A DNA stretch of 64,000 nucleotides, from positions 1-64,000 of the forward strand of contig NZ_BDBL01000036.1 in assembly GCF_001612965.1 (NCBI RefSeq), written 5' to 3'. Positions 50,662 through 59,295 of the stretch are shown here, in pieces. This stretch comes from Nocardia kruczakiae NBRC 101016. GTDB lineage: Bacteria > Actinomycetota > Actinomycetes > Mycobacteriales > Mycobacteriaceae. Each line of letters starts with the position of its first letter. The first letter of the stretch is position 1. The notes under the pieces are model-generated. The model made no database searches. It was not told the origin of the DNA and saw nothing but the letters and a program-made list of their open reading frames with translations. A program made the position numbers and the translations under genes.

Positions 50662-51239
50662 GTTCGAGTTCGGCCAATCGTCCTGCACGGCTCAATCGGG
50701 CGTTGCTCGCGCTCTTCGGGCTGGCGCTGATTCTCGCGGGCGTCTATGCCATTCTCGCGTACGCCGGCGTGCTGCACTGGGTCGATCGGGATGCGCCGCT
50801 GGTGCCGGGCACCGCCGAGCCGTCGCAGTGGGTGTTCGTGGCGGTGGTGGCGGGCGCGGTGGTCGTGGGCCTGGCGGCGCTGCGGTGGCTGGCCGCCCAG
50901 TTCGCGCGGATGCCGGCGCGGATGCGCTGGCATATCGGCACGGTCGGTAATTCCGGTGAGACGCTGATGGATTCGAATGTCGCGGCCGCCCCGGTGGCGA
51001 CCGATATCGAGTCCTATCCGGAGGTGCGCTCGGCGCAGGCCAGGCTGTCGGGTCCGGGTCGCGCACCGCAACTGCATCTGGTGGTCACGACGGAGCCCGA
51101 CGCCGATCTGACCGCGCTGCGCCGGCGCATCCTCTCCGATGCGGTGGGCCGGCTGCGGCAGGCGCTGGAGGTCGATGTCGTGCCGGTGTCGCTGGAATTG
51201 CGGCTCGCCGATCGCGGTCGCACCGCCCGGGCGAGATAG
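50658..51239 (+). CDS. AmaP-like membrane anchor of Asp23 proteins
   Basis: 193 residues from GTG 50658. Two membrane helices, near residues 15-35 (LLALFGLALILAGVYAILAY) and 58-78 (WVFVAVVAGAVVVGLAALRW), precede a cytoplasmic Asp23-like domain (HLVVTTEPDADLTALRRRIL, then ALEVDVVPVSLELRLAD). The AmaP family anchors Asp23 proteins at the membrane. The last gene of the operon, it is convergent with the lactone oxidase. Confidence 0.8.
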   Translation: MSSSSANRPARLNRALLALFGLALILAGVYAILAYAGVLHWVDRDAPLVPGTAEPSQWVFVAVVAGAVVVGLAALRWLAAQFARMPARMRWHIGTVGNSGETLMDSNVAAAPVATDIESYPEVRSAQARLSGPGRAPQLHLVVTTEPDADLTALRRRILSDAVGRLRQALEVDVVPVSLELRLADRGRTARAR

Positions 51240-51305
51240 CGGCCGCGCCACGGGGCGAAACCGCCTCGCCGCCACCGTTTCCCGGTGCCGGTCGAGGCAG
51301 TCCGT

Positions 51306-52604
51306 TCAGTCGAGGGGGCCGAGAACCCGCTCGACATAAGCGTTGGCGAAGCGCCCCTTCGGGTCCAGGCGCCGCCGTACATCCAGGAAGCGATCCCACT
51401 CCGGATAGCGTCCGCGCAGCGTTTCCGCGGTCTGGAAGTGGCGCTTACCCCAGTGCGGGCGGCCGTGGTAGCGATCGAAAATCGCTTCGCAGGCCCGGAA
51501 ATACGGTTCGTAGTCCATCCCACGGTATTGGTGCACGGCGATGTAGCAGGTGTCGCGACCTCCGGCGGGGGACAGGAACGCGTCGTCGGGCGCCACGAAC
51601 CGCACCTCGGTCGGCATCGGCGAATCGAAGTGCTGCCCAACGGCTTTGATCTCGCGAATGGCGTCGACGGCGTATTCGCGCGGGATGGCGTATTCCATCT
51701 CGGTGAAGCGAAACAGCCTGGGGGAGGCGAAGACTCGGTAGGAGCGGTCGATCTGGCGACGGTAGCTACCGGCATAGGCCGCGCCGCGATGGATCCACGG
51801 AATCAGGCCCGGCTGCCGGCGGGCGAGGCGGCACAGCGCATCGAAGGTGTGGTTGGACATCAGGATGTCGGCGAACCAGTCCACGGCCTTGGCCCGGGGC
51901 TGTTCGGCGAGCTGGACGCGGTTGTTGCGCTTGGTCATCGCCAGTGGGCTGTGCGCGAACATGTAGAACTCGAAATGTTCGTTGCCGTCGACGAATTCGT
52001 CGAGATCGGCCAGCACCTCCTCGACCGGAACGGGCCGCTCGACTCCCTCGAGGACGAACGAGGGCACCAGCTGCAGCGTCACCGCGGTCACCACACCGAG
52101 TGCGCCGAGGTTCACCCGTGCCGCGCGCCAGCCGTCGGGGTCGCTGCGTTCGTCGAGTTCGATCACGCTCCCGTCGGCGAGCATCAGTTCCACCGAATGC
52201 AGTGCGGCGGAGATGTTCTGCAGTGCAGCGCCGGTCCCGTGGGTGGCGGTCGCGGTCGCCCCGGCGATCGACTGCACGTCGATGTCGCCGAGGTTGGGGA
52301 AGGCCAGGCCGAGCGGGTGCAGGGCGGTACTCAGCTCGTTCAGCGTCGCACCCGCCTCCACCCGCGCCAGGCCGGTGGCGCGGTCGACCTGCAGAATCCG
52401 GTTCAGCTGCGAGAGCTGCAACAGAGTGCCGTCGGTGAGCACGGTGTCGGTGAACGAATGTCCGGCTCCGGCCACGCGCACGGTATGGCCCTCGGCCTCG
52501 GCCCGGGCCAGGAGTTCGGCGACGTCGTCGCGTGTGCGCGGAGCGGCGTAGGTGGCCGGCGCGCACCGTTGATCGCCGGCCCAGTTCACCCACGAATTGG
52601 TCAT
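51306..52604 (-). CDS. D-arabinono/L-gulono-1,4-lactone oxidase-type FAD oxidase
   Basis: 432 residues, close to the ~428 of the mycobacterial L-gulono-1,4-lactone dehydrogenase. The PCMH-type FAD domain has VRVAGAGHSFTDTVLTDGTL, GDIDVQSIAGATATATHGTG and LGALGVVTAVTLQLVPSF. The C-terminal ALO domain ends in YHGRPHWGKRHFQTAETLRG and RRLDPKGRFANAY, with HWGK typical of aldonolactone oxidoreductases. It oxidises an aldono-1,4-lactone, the last step of an ascorbate-like pathway. The histidine that binds FAD covalently in some members lies in GAGHS. Confidence 0.88.
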   Translation of the reverse strand: MTNSWVNWAGDQRCAPATYAAPRTRDDVAELLARAEAEGHTVRVAGAGHSFTDTVLTDGTLLQLSQLNRILQVDRATGLARVEAGATLNELSTALHPLGLAFPNLGDIDVQSIAGATATATHGTGAALQNISAALHSVELMLADGSVIELDERSDPDGWRAARVNLGALGVVTAVTLQLVPSFVLEGVERPVPVEEVLADLDEFVDGNEHFEFYMFAHSPLAMTKRNNRVQLAEQPRAKAVDWFADILMSNHTFDALCRLARRQPGLIPWIHRGAAYAGSYRRQIDRSYRVFASPRLFRFTEMEYAIPREYAVDAIREIKAVGQHFDSPMPTEVRFVAPDDAFLSPAGGRDTCYIAVHQYRGMDYEPYFRACEAIFDRYHGRPHWGKRHFQTAETLRGRYPEWDRFLDVRRRLDPKGRFANAYVERVLGPLD

Positions 52605-52754
52605 GCGTCCAACTTTAGAACATGGCCGAACTGTGCGCCAGCCCTCGTTCGAGCGCGATCGTGTCCGATCACACGTCGTGGATCGAGACGCGGTACTTAC
52701 GGTGCGGGGTGATCGCTCGGTAACGTTGGCGGGTGCACGGTGCCGGTCAGGGAA

Positions 52755-53429
52755 TTACCTTCTGCGGCAGGCGAATACGGCTTCCTTCGCTTGGTCGACG
52801 TCGTCGTCGTTCAGCGGTGGGACCGTCAGTGGTTGCCGCGGAATGCAGTCGCCGCGCACGCCGTCCAGGACGATGCCCATATAGCGCCGCCAGACCTCGG
52901 GATTCACCGGCTTGGCGAAACTTGCGATCGCCTCCACCATGTTGATCATCGCGAAGAAGTCCGACGCGGCGATGCCGGGTCGCAGCACGCCCTCGGCGAC
53001 GGCCTTGTCGAACAACCGGGTGACCATCGGCTTGATCCGCTCGCGGACCGAGACGAAGCGCTCCATGGCGTCGGGCAGTTCGAGCATCACCTCGCCGAAG
53101 CCGCGGTTGCTGGCCATATGTTCGCAGCACCACTCGAACAGCCGGGTCAGCCCGTGCCAGGTGTCGGGATCGGCGTAGGCGGCCTCGGTGGCTTCGGCCA
53201 TATCGGTGACGGTCTGGTCGAAGACCTCGCCGATGAGTTCCTGCTTGTTCGCGAAGCGCCGGTAGACCGTGCCCACGCCCACGCCGGCCGCCTCTGCCAC
53301 GTCGTCGAGGGTCACCTCCAGGCCGCGATCGGCGAACAGATCTCTGGCCGCTCTGAGGATCCGCGCGTGGTTGCGGGCGGCATCGGCGCGCAGGCGCCGG
53401 GGAGCGGGAGCGGCCGTGGCGTGATTCAC
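52755..53429 (-). CDS. TetR-family repressor, probably of the DHA2 exporter
   Basis: 224 residues from ATG 53429. The N-terminal helix-turn-helix is VTLDDVAEAAGVGVGTVYRRFANKQELIGEVF (cut), followed by a TetR C-terminal domain (EWCCEHMASNRGFGEVML, AMINMVEAIASFAKP). It faces the exporter across 129 bases, the classic repressor/pump layout. A ligand that is also a substrate of the pump is expected. Confidence 0.87.
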   Translation of the reverse strand: MNHATAAPAPRRLRADAARNHARILRAARDLFADRGLEVTLDDVAEAAGVGVGTVYRRFANKQELIGEVFDQTVTDMAEATEAAYADPDTWHGLTRLFEWCCEHMASNRGFGEVMLELPDAMERFVSVRERIKPMVTRLFDKAVAEGVLRPGIAASDFFAMINMVEAIASFAKPVNPEVWRRYMGIVLDGVRGDCIPRQPLTVPPLNDDDVDQAKEAVFACRRR

Positions 53430-53502
53430 ACCGCGATATTACCAAGTTCGGGGATTAACCGGAGGCGCTCTCTCCGTTATCGTGATAGCTTTCCATGCAA
53501 GC

Positions 53503-53529
53503 GGAGGTTGGTCCTCCACTTCAACCTCC
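53503..53529 (+). promoter_or_regulatory. Leader with two exclusive hairpins before the exporter
   Basis: GGAGG (53503-53507) can pair with CCTCC (53513-53517) as a local hairpin. Alternatively GGAGGTTG (53503-53510) pairs perfectly with CAACCTCC (53522-53529). Both use the same GGAGG, so only one can form. The site ends 29 bases before the exporter start and may control its translation. Confidence 0.4.
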
Positions 53530-53558
53530 ATCTCAACCGCCGTCGGACAAGGAACCCC

Positions 53559-55076
53559 ATGACTTCCGCGATCGATCTCGAAAAGAGCCGGTCGGACCTG
53601 CCGTCGAGGCATTCGTCCGGCTCCGCGGGCCGCCGTGGCTCGCATGCAATGCGCTGGTGGGTGCTCGCCGTGCTCGGCGTCGCCCAGCTGATGGTCGTGC
53701 TGGACGCGACCGTGGTGAATATCGCACTTCCCGAGGCTCAATTGGACCTCGGCTTCTCCAACGCCGACCGCCAGTGGGTGGTCACCGGTTACGCCCTGGC
53801 CTTCGGCAGCCTCCTGCTGCTGGGCGGCCGGCTGAGCGATCTGTTCGGCAGGCGCACCACCTTCATCATCGGACTGGTCGGCTTCGCGGTCGCCTCCGCG
53901 GTCGGTGGCGCGGCCAACGGCTTCGAAATGCTCGTGGTCGCTCGTGTCGCCCAGGGTGTGTTCGGCGCGCTCCTCGCGCCCGCGGCGCTGTCGCTGCTGA
54001 CGGTGACCTTCACCGAACCGTCGGAGCGTGCCAAGGCCTTCGGCATCTTCGGTGCCGTCGCCGGTACCGGTGGTGCGCTCGGCCTGCTGCTCGGTGGCGC
54101 GCTCACCGAATGGGCCTCGTGGCGCTGGGTGATGTACGTCAACCTGATCTTCGCCGCCGTCGCGCTGGTCGGCGCCGTGCTGCTGCTGGCCAAGCACACC
54201 GCCGAGCACCGGCCCAAGCTCGACATTCCGGGCACGGTCACGGTCAGTGCCGCCCTGTTCGGCATCGTCTACGGCTTCTCGCACGCGGAATCGCACGGCT
54301 GGTCCAACGGGCTCACCCTGACCTTCCTCATCGGCGGTGCGGTGCTGCTGGGCGTGTTCGCGTGGCTCCAGACCCGGGTCGAGCACCCGCTGCTGCCGCT
54401 GCGGATCCTGCTCGACCGCACCCGGGCCGGTTCCTACATGACGGTCTTCGTCATGGGTATCGGGATGTTCGCGATCTTCCTGTTCCTGACCTACTACATG
54501 CAGCTGACGCTGAAGTACTCGCCGATCATGACCGGCGTCGCGTTCCTGCCGATGATCGCGGCGATGATCGCCTCCTCGACCACGGTGCCCTCGCTGCTGC
54601 TGCCCAAGGTTGGACCGAAGATCACCGTCGCCGCCGGCTTCCTGATCGCGGCCGCCGGGATGGCGTGGCTGACCCGCATCGGACTCGACACCGGCTACGC
54701 CTCGCACATCCTCCCGGCGCTGATCCTGCTGGGCCTGGGTCTCGGTGGCGCCATGTCGACCGCCTTCCAGGGTTCGACCGCCGGTGTGCACCACGAGGAC
54801 GCCGGTGTGGCCTCGGCGATGGTGAACACCAGCCAGCAGGTCGGTGGTTCGATCGGTACCGCGTTGCTGAGCACCATCGCGTCCTCGGCGGCGGCGAACT
54901 ACCTGTCCGGCCGTCAGCCCACCCAGCTCGCGGTCGCCGAATCGCTGATCAAGAGCTACACCACCAGTTTCTGGTGGGCGACAGCGATTTTCGTGGTCGG
55001 CGCGGTCGCCGCGGCGGTGCTGATGCCCAGCACCGCACCGGCCCCGGCCGAGGGCGAGCCGGTGCTGGCGCACTGA
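53559..55076 (+). CDS. DHA2-family multidrug exporter (MFS, 14 helices)
   Basis: 505 residues from ATG 53559. Motif A-like GGRLSDLFGRRTTFIIG and LDATVVNIALPEA, together with GQ/WVVTGYALAFG, are the drug:H+ antiporter-2 signatures. About 14 hydrophobic helices run through the chain. It exports drugs or other amphiphiles using the proton gradient. A TetR gene lies divergently upstream, and a strong hairpin follows the stop. Confidence 0.93.
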   Translation: MTSAIDLEKSRSDLPSRHSSGSAGRRGSHAMRWWVLAVLGVAQLMVVLDATVVNIALPEAQLDLGFSNADRQWVVTGYALAFGSLLLLGGRLSDLFGRRTTFIIGLVGFAVASAVGGAANGFEMLVVARVAQGVFGALLAPAALSLLTVTFTEPSERAKAFGIFGAVAGTGGALGLLLGGALTEWASWRWVMYVNLIFAAVALVGAVLLLAKHTAEHRPKLDIPGTVTVSAALFGIVYGFSHAESHGWSNGLTLTFLIGGAVLLGVFAWLQTRVEHPLLPLRILLDRTRAGSYMTVFVMGIGMFAIFLFLTYYMQLTLKYSPIMTGVAFLPMIAAMIASSTTVPSLLLPKVGPKITVAAGFLIAAAGMAWLTRIGLDTGYASHILPALILLGLGLGGAMSTAFQGSTAGVHHEDAGVASAMVNTSQQVGGSIGTALLSTIASSAAANYLSGRQPTQLAVAESLIKSYTTSFWWATAIFVVGAVAAAVLMPSTAPAPAEGEPVLAH

Positions 55077-55124
55077 GCACGGCCCCGGTCACAGGGTGAA
55101 TCGCCCTGCGTGACAATCGGATAG

Positions 55125-55155
55125 GGTGCCCCGGACTCGACGAGTCCGGGGCACC
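55125..55155 (+). terminator. Hairpin after the DHA2 exporter
   Basis: Perfect 13-bp arms 55125-55137 and 55143-55155 around a 5-base loop. No strong U-run follows. Confidence 0.7.
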
Positions 55156-55917
55156 GTCGTCTATAGGTGCGGGTCGCCCCGGGGAAGCCCGCCAACGGGC
55201 CCGCCGCTGTCCCGATCGCGCACGGCGCCGCCCGCGTCGTCCGGTTCGCCGGAGTCACCGGCCGGCAGCGGCGACACGAGGGGACGCGCCCGAGCGTCGT
55301 TCGGTGGCTACTCCGTGGACAGGGGCCGCGATGCGCCGGTCCCGGTCCGAGGCAGTGACCGCCGCGAATTCGGTTGCTATTCTCCGTGCCGCCGGAGAGC
55401 AAACCGACGGCTAGCGGAAGGGCGGCGCTGGTGAAGCGGTTCGGGACGGGTGCCGCCGAGCCGTGTGCGGCCCGGCGGATCGGGGAAGGGAGCGGAACAG
55501 GGCAGGCCGAATCCATCGCCCGGACATCGCCCGGTCGGGGCCGCACCGCCGCGGTGGCGGGCCCGCGCGACCCGGATGCCGGGCCGCGGCTCGATCGCTG
55601 ACAGTTAGCATGGCTCCACACATTCGGTCGGGCAGGGAGGTGCACCAGGTGGGTTCGCGAACCGGTGCCGCGGTGGTGGTCACGCCGGAGGGGCCGAGCG
55701 TGGCCCGGACGAGTTTTTGCTCGTCGCAAGCGAATCCGTTAGTCTGGACAGCTCTCTGTGGCATATGCGACCGCTGCTCCGCCCGATCGGACGACGCTCT
55801 AGACTGCACGGATCGGGTGTGGTGGGTCCGCCGCTCGGATCGGTGGGCGGACGGTGGTGACAGCGCGCGGCGCGGCAGAACGGACAACTGGTACGGCACG
55901 ACGACAGGGGGTTGGCG
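55156..55917. other. 762-base stretch with no supportable gene
   Basis: Frames are open on both strands, but none shows a recognisable family, a good start signal or regular codon use. It could be a long regulatory region for the DUF190 gene, or decayed DNA. DUF190 genes are often beside crcB fluoride-channel genes, and no crcB is visible here. Confidence 0.5.
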
Positions 55918-56319
55918 ATGAGTGAAGCACCGGACGAGTCCGCGATGCAGATCGTCACCGAAGCCGATGCGTGGCAGCCGGATCCACGCTGGCGGTCCGC
56001 GGCCCGCTTGACGGTGCTGCTGGGTGAGGACGACCACTACAAGCATCGGCCCCGCTATCACGAGATCGTGCGGCGGGCGCGCGACAGCGGCCTGGCGGGG
56101 GCCAGCGTCTGGCGCGGTATGGAGGGCTACGGCGTCTCCTCGCGCATCCACACCACCCGCATGCTGGATCTCGCCGAGAACCTGCCCGTGATGGTGATGA
56201 TCATCGACGATTCGCAGCTGCTGCGCGATTTCGTGGTGGCCAACGCCGAACTCTTCGAATCCGGGACCGTGACCCTGTCCGCGGTCCAGGTGTGGCAGTC
56301 GGGCGGGGTGTCGCCGTGA
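55918..56319 (+). CDS. DUF190 family protein (PII-like)
   Basis: 133 residues from ATG 55918 with agggggtt upstream. The stretch RLTVLLGEDDHYKHRPRYHEIVRRARDSGLAGASVWRGMEGYG (cut) and LPVMVMIIDD are hallmarks of DUF190, a PII-like fold that often accompanies crcB. It overlaps no gene and precedes pgm by 47 bases. Its role is unknown, although it could sense a small ligand. Confidence 0.9.
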   Translation: MSEAPDESAMQIVTEADAWQPDPRWRSAARLTVLLGEDDHYKHRPRYHEIVRRARDSGLAGASVWRGMEGYGVSSRIHTTRMLDLAENLPVMVMIIDDSQLLRDFVVANAELFESGTVTLSAVQVWQSGGVSP

Positions 56320-56366
56320 TTGTGATGACGAGCCGGGCGCAGGCGCCGAGGAAGGGAGGCCCGAGC

Positions 56367-58022
56367 ATGGCCCACGATCGAGCCGGCCGACCGGCGCGGG
56401 CCAGCGATCTCGAGGATCTGCCGCATCTGGTGACGGCGTACTACAGCCGCATCCCCGATCCCGCCGAACCCGCCCAGCAGGTGGTCTTCGGGACGTCCGG
56501 GCATCGCGGTTCGAGCCTCGATTGCGCGTTCAACGAGGCCCACATCCTCGCCATCACCCAGGCGATCGTGGAGTATCGCGCCACCCGCGGCATCACCGGC
56601 CCGGTGTATCTGGCTCGCGACACCCACGCGCTCTCGGAACCGGCGTGGACCACCGCGCTGGAGGTGCTGGCCGCCAACGATGTGACCGCCGTGATCGACA
56701 GCCGCGGGCGCTACACGCCGACCCCGGCGCTCAGTCACGCGGTGCTGCGCCACAATCGGGGCGGCACCCGCCATCAGGCCGACGGCATCGTGGTCACGCC
56801 CTCGCACAATCCGCCCCGGGACGGCGGTTTCAAATACAACCCGCCGCACGGCGGACCGGCCGATACGGTCGCGACCGACGCCATCGCCGAGCGTGCCAAC
56901 GAACTGCTGCGCGGCGGGCTGGCCGGGATCAAACGCACCACGTTGCAGCACGCGCTGGCCACCGGTGTGCAGCGCTACGACTACCTCGACCAGTACATCG
57001 CCGATCTGCCCAACGTGCTGAATCTGGACGCGGTGCGCGGCGCCGGAATCCGGCTGGGCGCGGACCCGATGGGCGGTGCCAGCGTCGACTACTGGGAGGA
57101 GATCGGCCAGCGCTACGACCTCGAACTCGAGGTGGTCAATCCGTTCGTCGACCCCACGTGGCGGTTCATGACCCTCGACAGCGACGGCAAGATCCGGATG
57201 GATCCGTCCTCGCGCTATGCGATGGCCTCGCTGGTGGCGATCCGCGACGACTACGACATCTCCACCGGCAACGACGCCGACGCCGACCGGCACGGCATCG
57301 TGACACCCGATGCGGGATTGATGAATCCCAACCACTTCCTGGCGGTGGCCATCGAATATCTGGTCGCCAACCGGATGGGGTGGGACGCGCTGACCAAGAT
57401 CGGCAAGACCGCGGTGACCTCCTCGATGATCGATCGCGTGGTCGGCGTGCTGGGCCGGCAGACCCACGAGGTGCCGGTCGGCTTCAAATGGTTCGTCCCC
57501 GGATTGTTCAGCGGTTCCCTGGCTTTCGGTGGTGAGGAGAGCGCCGGGGCCTCGTTCCTGCGCCACGACGGCACCGTGTGGACCACGGACAAGGACGGCA
57601 TCCTGCTGGCGCTGCTGGCCGCCGAGATCACCGCGGTCACCGGCCAGAGTCCGTCGGCGCGCTACGCCGAACTCGAAAAGCGTTACGGCACACCGGCTTA
57701 CGCCCGCATCGACGCCGTCGCGAATGCCGAGCAGAAGCGGCGGCTGGCCGCGCTGACACCGGACGACATCACCACCACCGACATCGCGGGGGAGTCGGTG
57801 CTGTCGGTGCAGACCCGCGCCCGCGGCAACGGCGCGGCGCTGGGCGGGGTCAAGGTCACCACCGAGAACGCGTGGTTCGCGGCCCGCCCGTCGGGCACCG
57901 AGGACAAATACAAGATCTACGCCGAATCCTTCGAGGGGCCCGAACATCTGGCCCAGGTGCAGGCGGCCGCGGAGGAAGTCGTCGGACGCGCACTCGGCAT
58001 CGAGGAGCCCGCGGTCGACTGA
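56367..58022 (+). CDS. pgm: Phosphoglucomutase (alpha-D-glucose)
   Basis: 551 residues from ATG 56367, close to the usual ~547. The phosphoserine site is in VVTPSHNPPRDGGFKYN, the metal-binding loop is STGNDADADRHGIV, the sugar-binding region is FGGEESAGASFL and the phosphate site near the C-terminus is ARPSGTEDKYKIYAESF. It interconverts glucose 1- and 6-phosphate, feeding glycogen, trehalose and cell-wall sugars. Confidence 0.96.
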   Translation: MAHDRAGRPARASDLEDLPHLVTAYYSRIPDPAEPAQQVVFGTSGHRGSSLDCAFNEAHILAITQAIVEYRATRGITGPVYLARDTHALSEPAWTTALEVLAANDVTAVIDSRGRYTPTPALSHAVLRHNRGGTRHQADGIVVTPSHNPPRDGGFKYNPPHGGPADTVATDAIAERANELLRGGLAGIKRTTLQHALATGVQRYDYLDQYIADLPNVLNLDAVRGAGIRLGADPMGGASVDYWEEIGQRYDLELEVVNPFVDPTWRFMTLDSDGKIRMDPSSRYAMASLVAIRDDYDISTGNDADADRHGIVTPDAGLMNPNHFLAVAIEYLVANRMGWDALTKIGKTAVTSSMIDRVVGVLGRQTHEVPVGFKWFVPGLFSGSLAFGGEESAGASFLRHDGTVWTTDKDGILLALLAAEITAVTGQSPSARYAELEKRYGTPAYARIDAVANAEQKRRLAALTPDDITTTDIAGESVLSVQTRARGNGAALGGVKVTTENAWFAARPSGTEDKYKIYAESFEGPEHLAQVQAAAEEVVGRALGIEEPAVD

Positions 58023-58036
58023 TTCGCGGACATGTG

Positions 58037-59251
58037 GTGAACGACAGTTACGGTGCCGGATCCCGGCTGCCCGCCGAGACCTGGGTGCTGATCGGCGCGG
58101 CATTCATCATCGCGCTCGGATTCGGGCTGGTCGCACCGGCGTTGCCGCAGTTCGCGCGCAGCTTCGGCGTCGGTGTCGCGGCCGCCTCGGCGATCGTGAG
58201 CAGTTTCGCGCTGATGCGCCTGCTGTTCGCGCCGGTGAGCGGGCGGCTGGTCCAGCGGTTCGGTGAGCGCGCACTGTATCTGACGGGTCTGCTGATCGTG
58301 GCCCTGTCCACCGGCGCGTGTGCGCTGGCGCAGACCTATTGGCAACTGATCGTGTTGCGTTCGCTGGGCGGGATCGGATCGACCATGTTCACCGTCTCCT
58401 CGCTGGGACTGGTCATCCGGCTGTCACCGCCCGGCGAGCGGGGGCGGGTGTCCGGGTTGTGGTCCACCAGCTTCCTGATCGGCTCGCTGGCCGGTCCGCT
58501 GCTCGGTGGTGCGCTGAGCGGGCTGGGGCTGCGTGCGCCGTTCGCGATCTACGCGGTGGCTCTGCTGGCGGCGAGTGCGGTGGTGTTCTGGAAGTTGCGC
58601 GGTTCGCATCTGGCCGAACCGGTGGGCGCCGAGCCGATGCCGGTGGTGAGTTTCGGTCGCGCCCTGGCCGATCCGGTGTACCGGGCCGTGCTGTGGTCCA
58701 ACTTCGCCAACGGCGCGGCGGTGTTCGGCGTGCGGATGGCGCTGGTTCCGCTGCTGGTCGTGGAGGTGCTCGGTGAATCGCCGGGAGTCGCCGGGGTGGC
58801 GTTGACGGTCTTCGCCGCGGGGAATGCCGCGGTGCTGTTCGCCTCCGGCCGGTTGTCGGATCAATGGGGGCGCAGACCCTTCCTGATCGCCGGCACCCTG
58901 GTGTGCGCGACGGGCACGATCGCGCTGGGTCTCGCGCCGAATGTGGTGTGGCTGCTGGGGGCCTCGTTCGTCGCCGGTCTCGGCTCCGGGATGTACACAC
59001 CCGCGCAGCAGGCCGCGGTCGCCGATGTGATCGGCCCGCGGGCGCGCGGTGGTCCGGTGCTGGCCGGATATCAGATGGCCGCCGATCTGGGCACCGTCGT
59101 GGGACCGATCGCCATCGGGTGGCTGGCGCAGCGGGTGTCGTTCGGATTCGCGCTCGCGGTGACCGGTGGGCTGCTGGTGGTGGCCGCGGCCGGATGGACG
59201 GTGGTGCGCGAGCCGCTGCGGCGGCATCTGGTCACCGCGTCCGCCGACTGA
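58037..59251 (+). CDS. MFS exporter (12 helices)
   Basis: 404 residues from GTG 58037; GTG 58034 is also possible, and the ribosome-binding site is weak. Twelve hydrophobic helices are visible. GRLVQRFGERALYLTG and GRLSDQWGRRPFLIAG are MFS motif-A repeats in the two halves. The family covers many exporters, and no substrate can be named. It follows pgm by 14 bases. Confidence 0.88.
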   Translation: MNDSYGAGSRLPAETWVLIGAAFIIALGFGLVAPALPQFARSFGVGVAAASAIVSSFALMRLLFAPVSGRLVQRFGERALYLTGLLIVALSTGACALAQTYWQLIVLRSLGGIGSTMFTVSSLGLVIRLSPPGERGRVSGLWSTSFLIGSLAGPLLGGALSGLGLRAPFAIYAVALLAASAVVFWKLRGSHLAEPVGAEPMPVVSFGRALADPVYRAVLWSNFANGAAVFGVRMALVPLLVVEVLGESPGVAGVALTVFAAGNAAVLFASGRLSDQWGRRPFLIAGTLVCATGTIALGLAPNVVWLLGASFVAGLGSGMYTPAQQAAVADVIGPRARGGPVLAGYQMAADLGTVVGPIAIGWLAQRVSFGFALAVTGGLLVVAAAGWTVVREPLRRHLVTASAD

Positions 59252-59294
59252 TACCACTTCACGAGAAGCGCTGTGGACAAGGCGCTTCCGGTAT
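59251..59294. terminator. Bidirectional terminator between convergent genes
   Basis: Outer ATACC (59251-59255)/GGTAT (59290-59294) and inner GAAGCGC (59265-59271)/GCGCTTC (59282-59288) form an interrupted stem between the MFS and DapB-like stops. Confidence 0.6.
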
Positions 59295-59295
59295 A

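Noticed and set aside
53495..55099. Alternative long frame starting at an ATG before the exporter
   Set aside because: It overlaps the real exporter in another frame and has no membrane segments; it stays open only because of high GC.
55463..55921. 152-codon frame before the DUF190 gene
   Set aside because: Arg/Ser/Asp-rich, no motif, and it ends inside the DUF190 start; not enough to call a gene, so the stretch is listed as unassigned.
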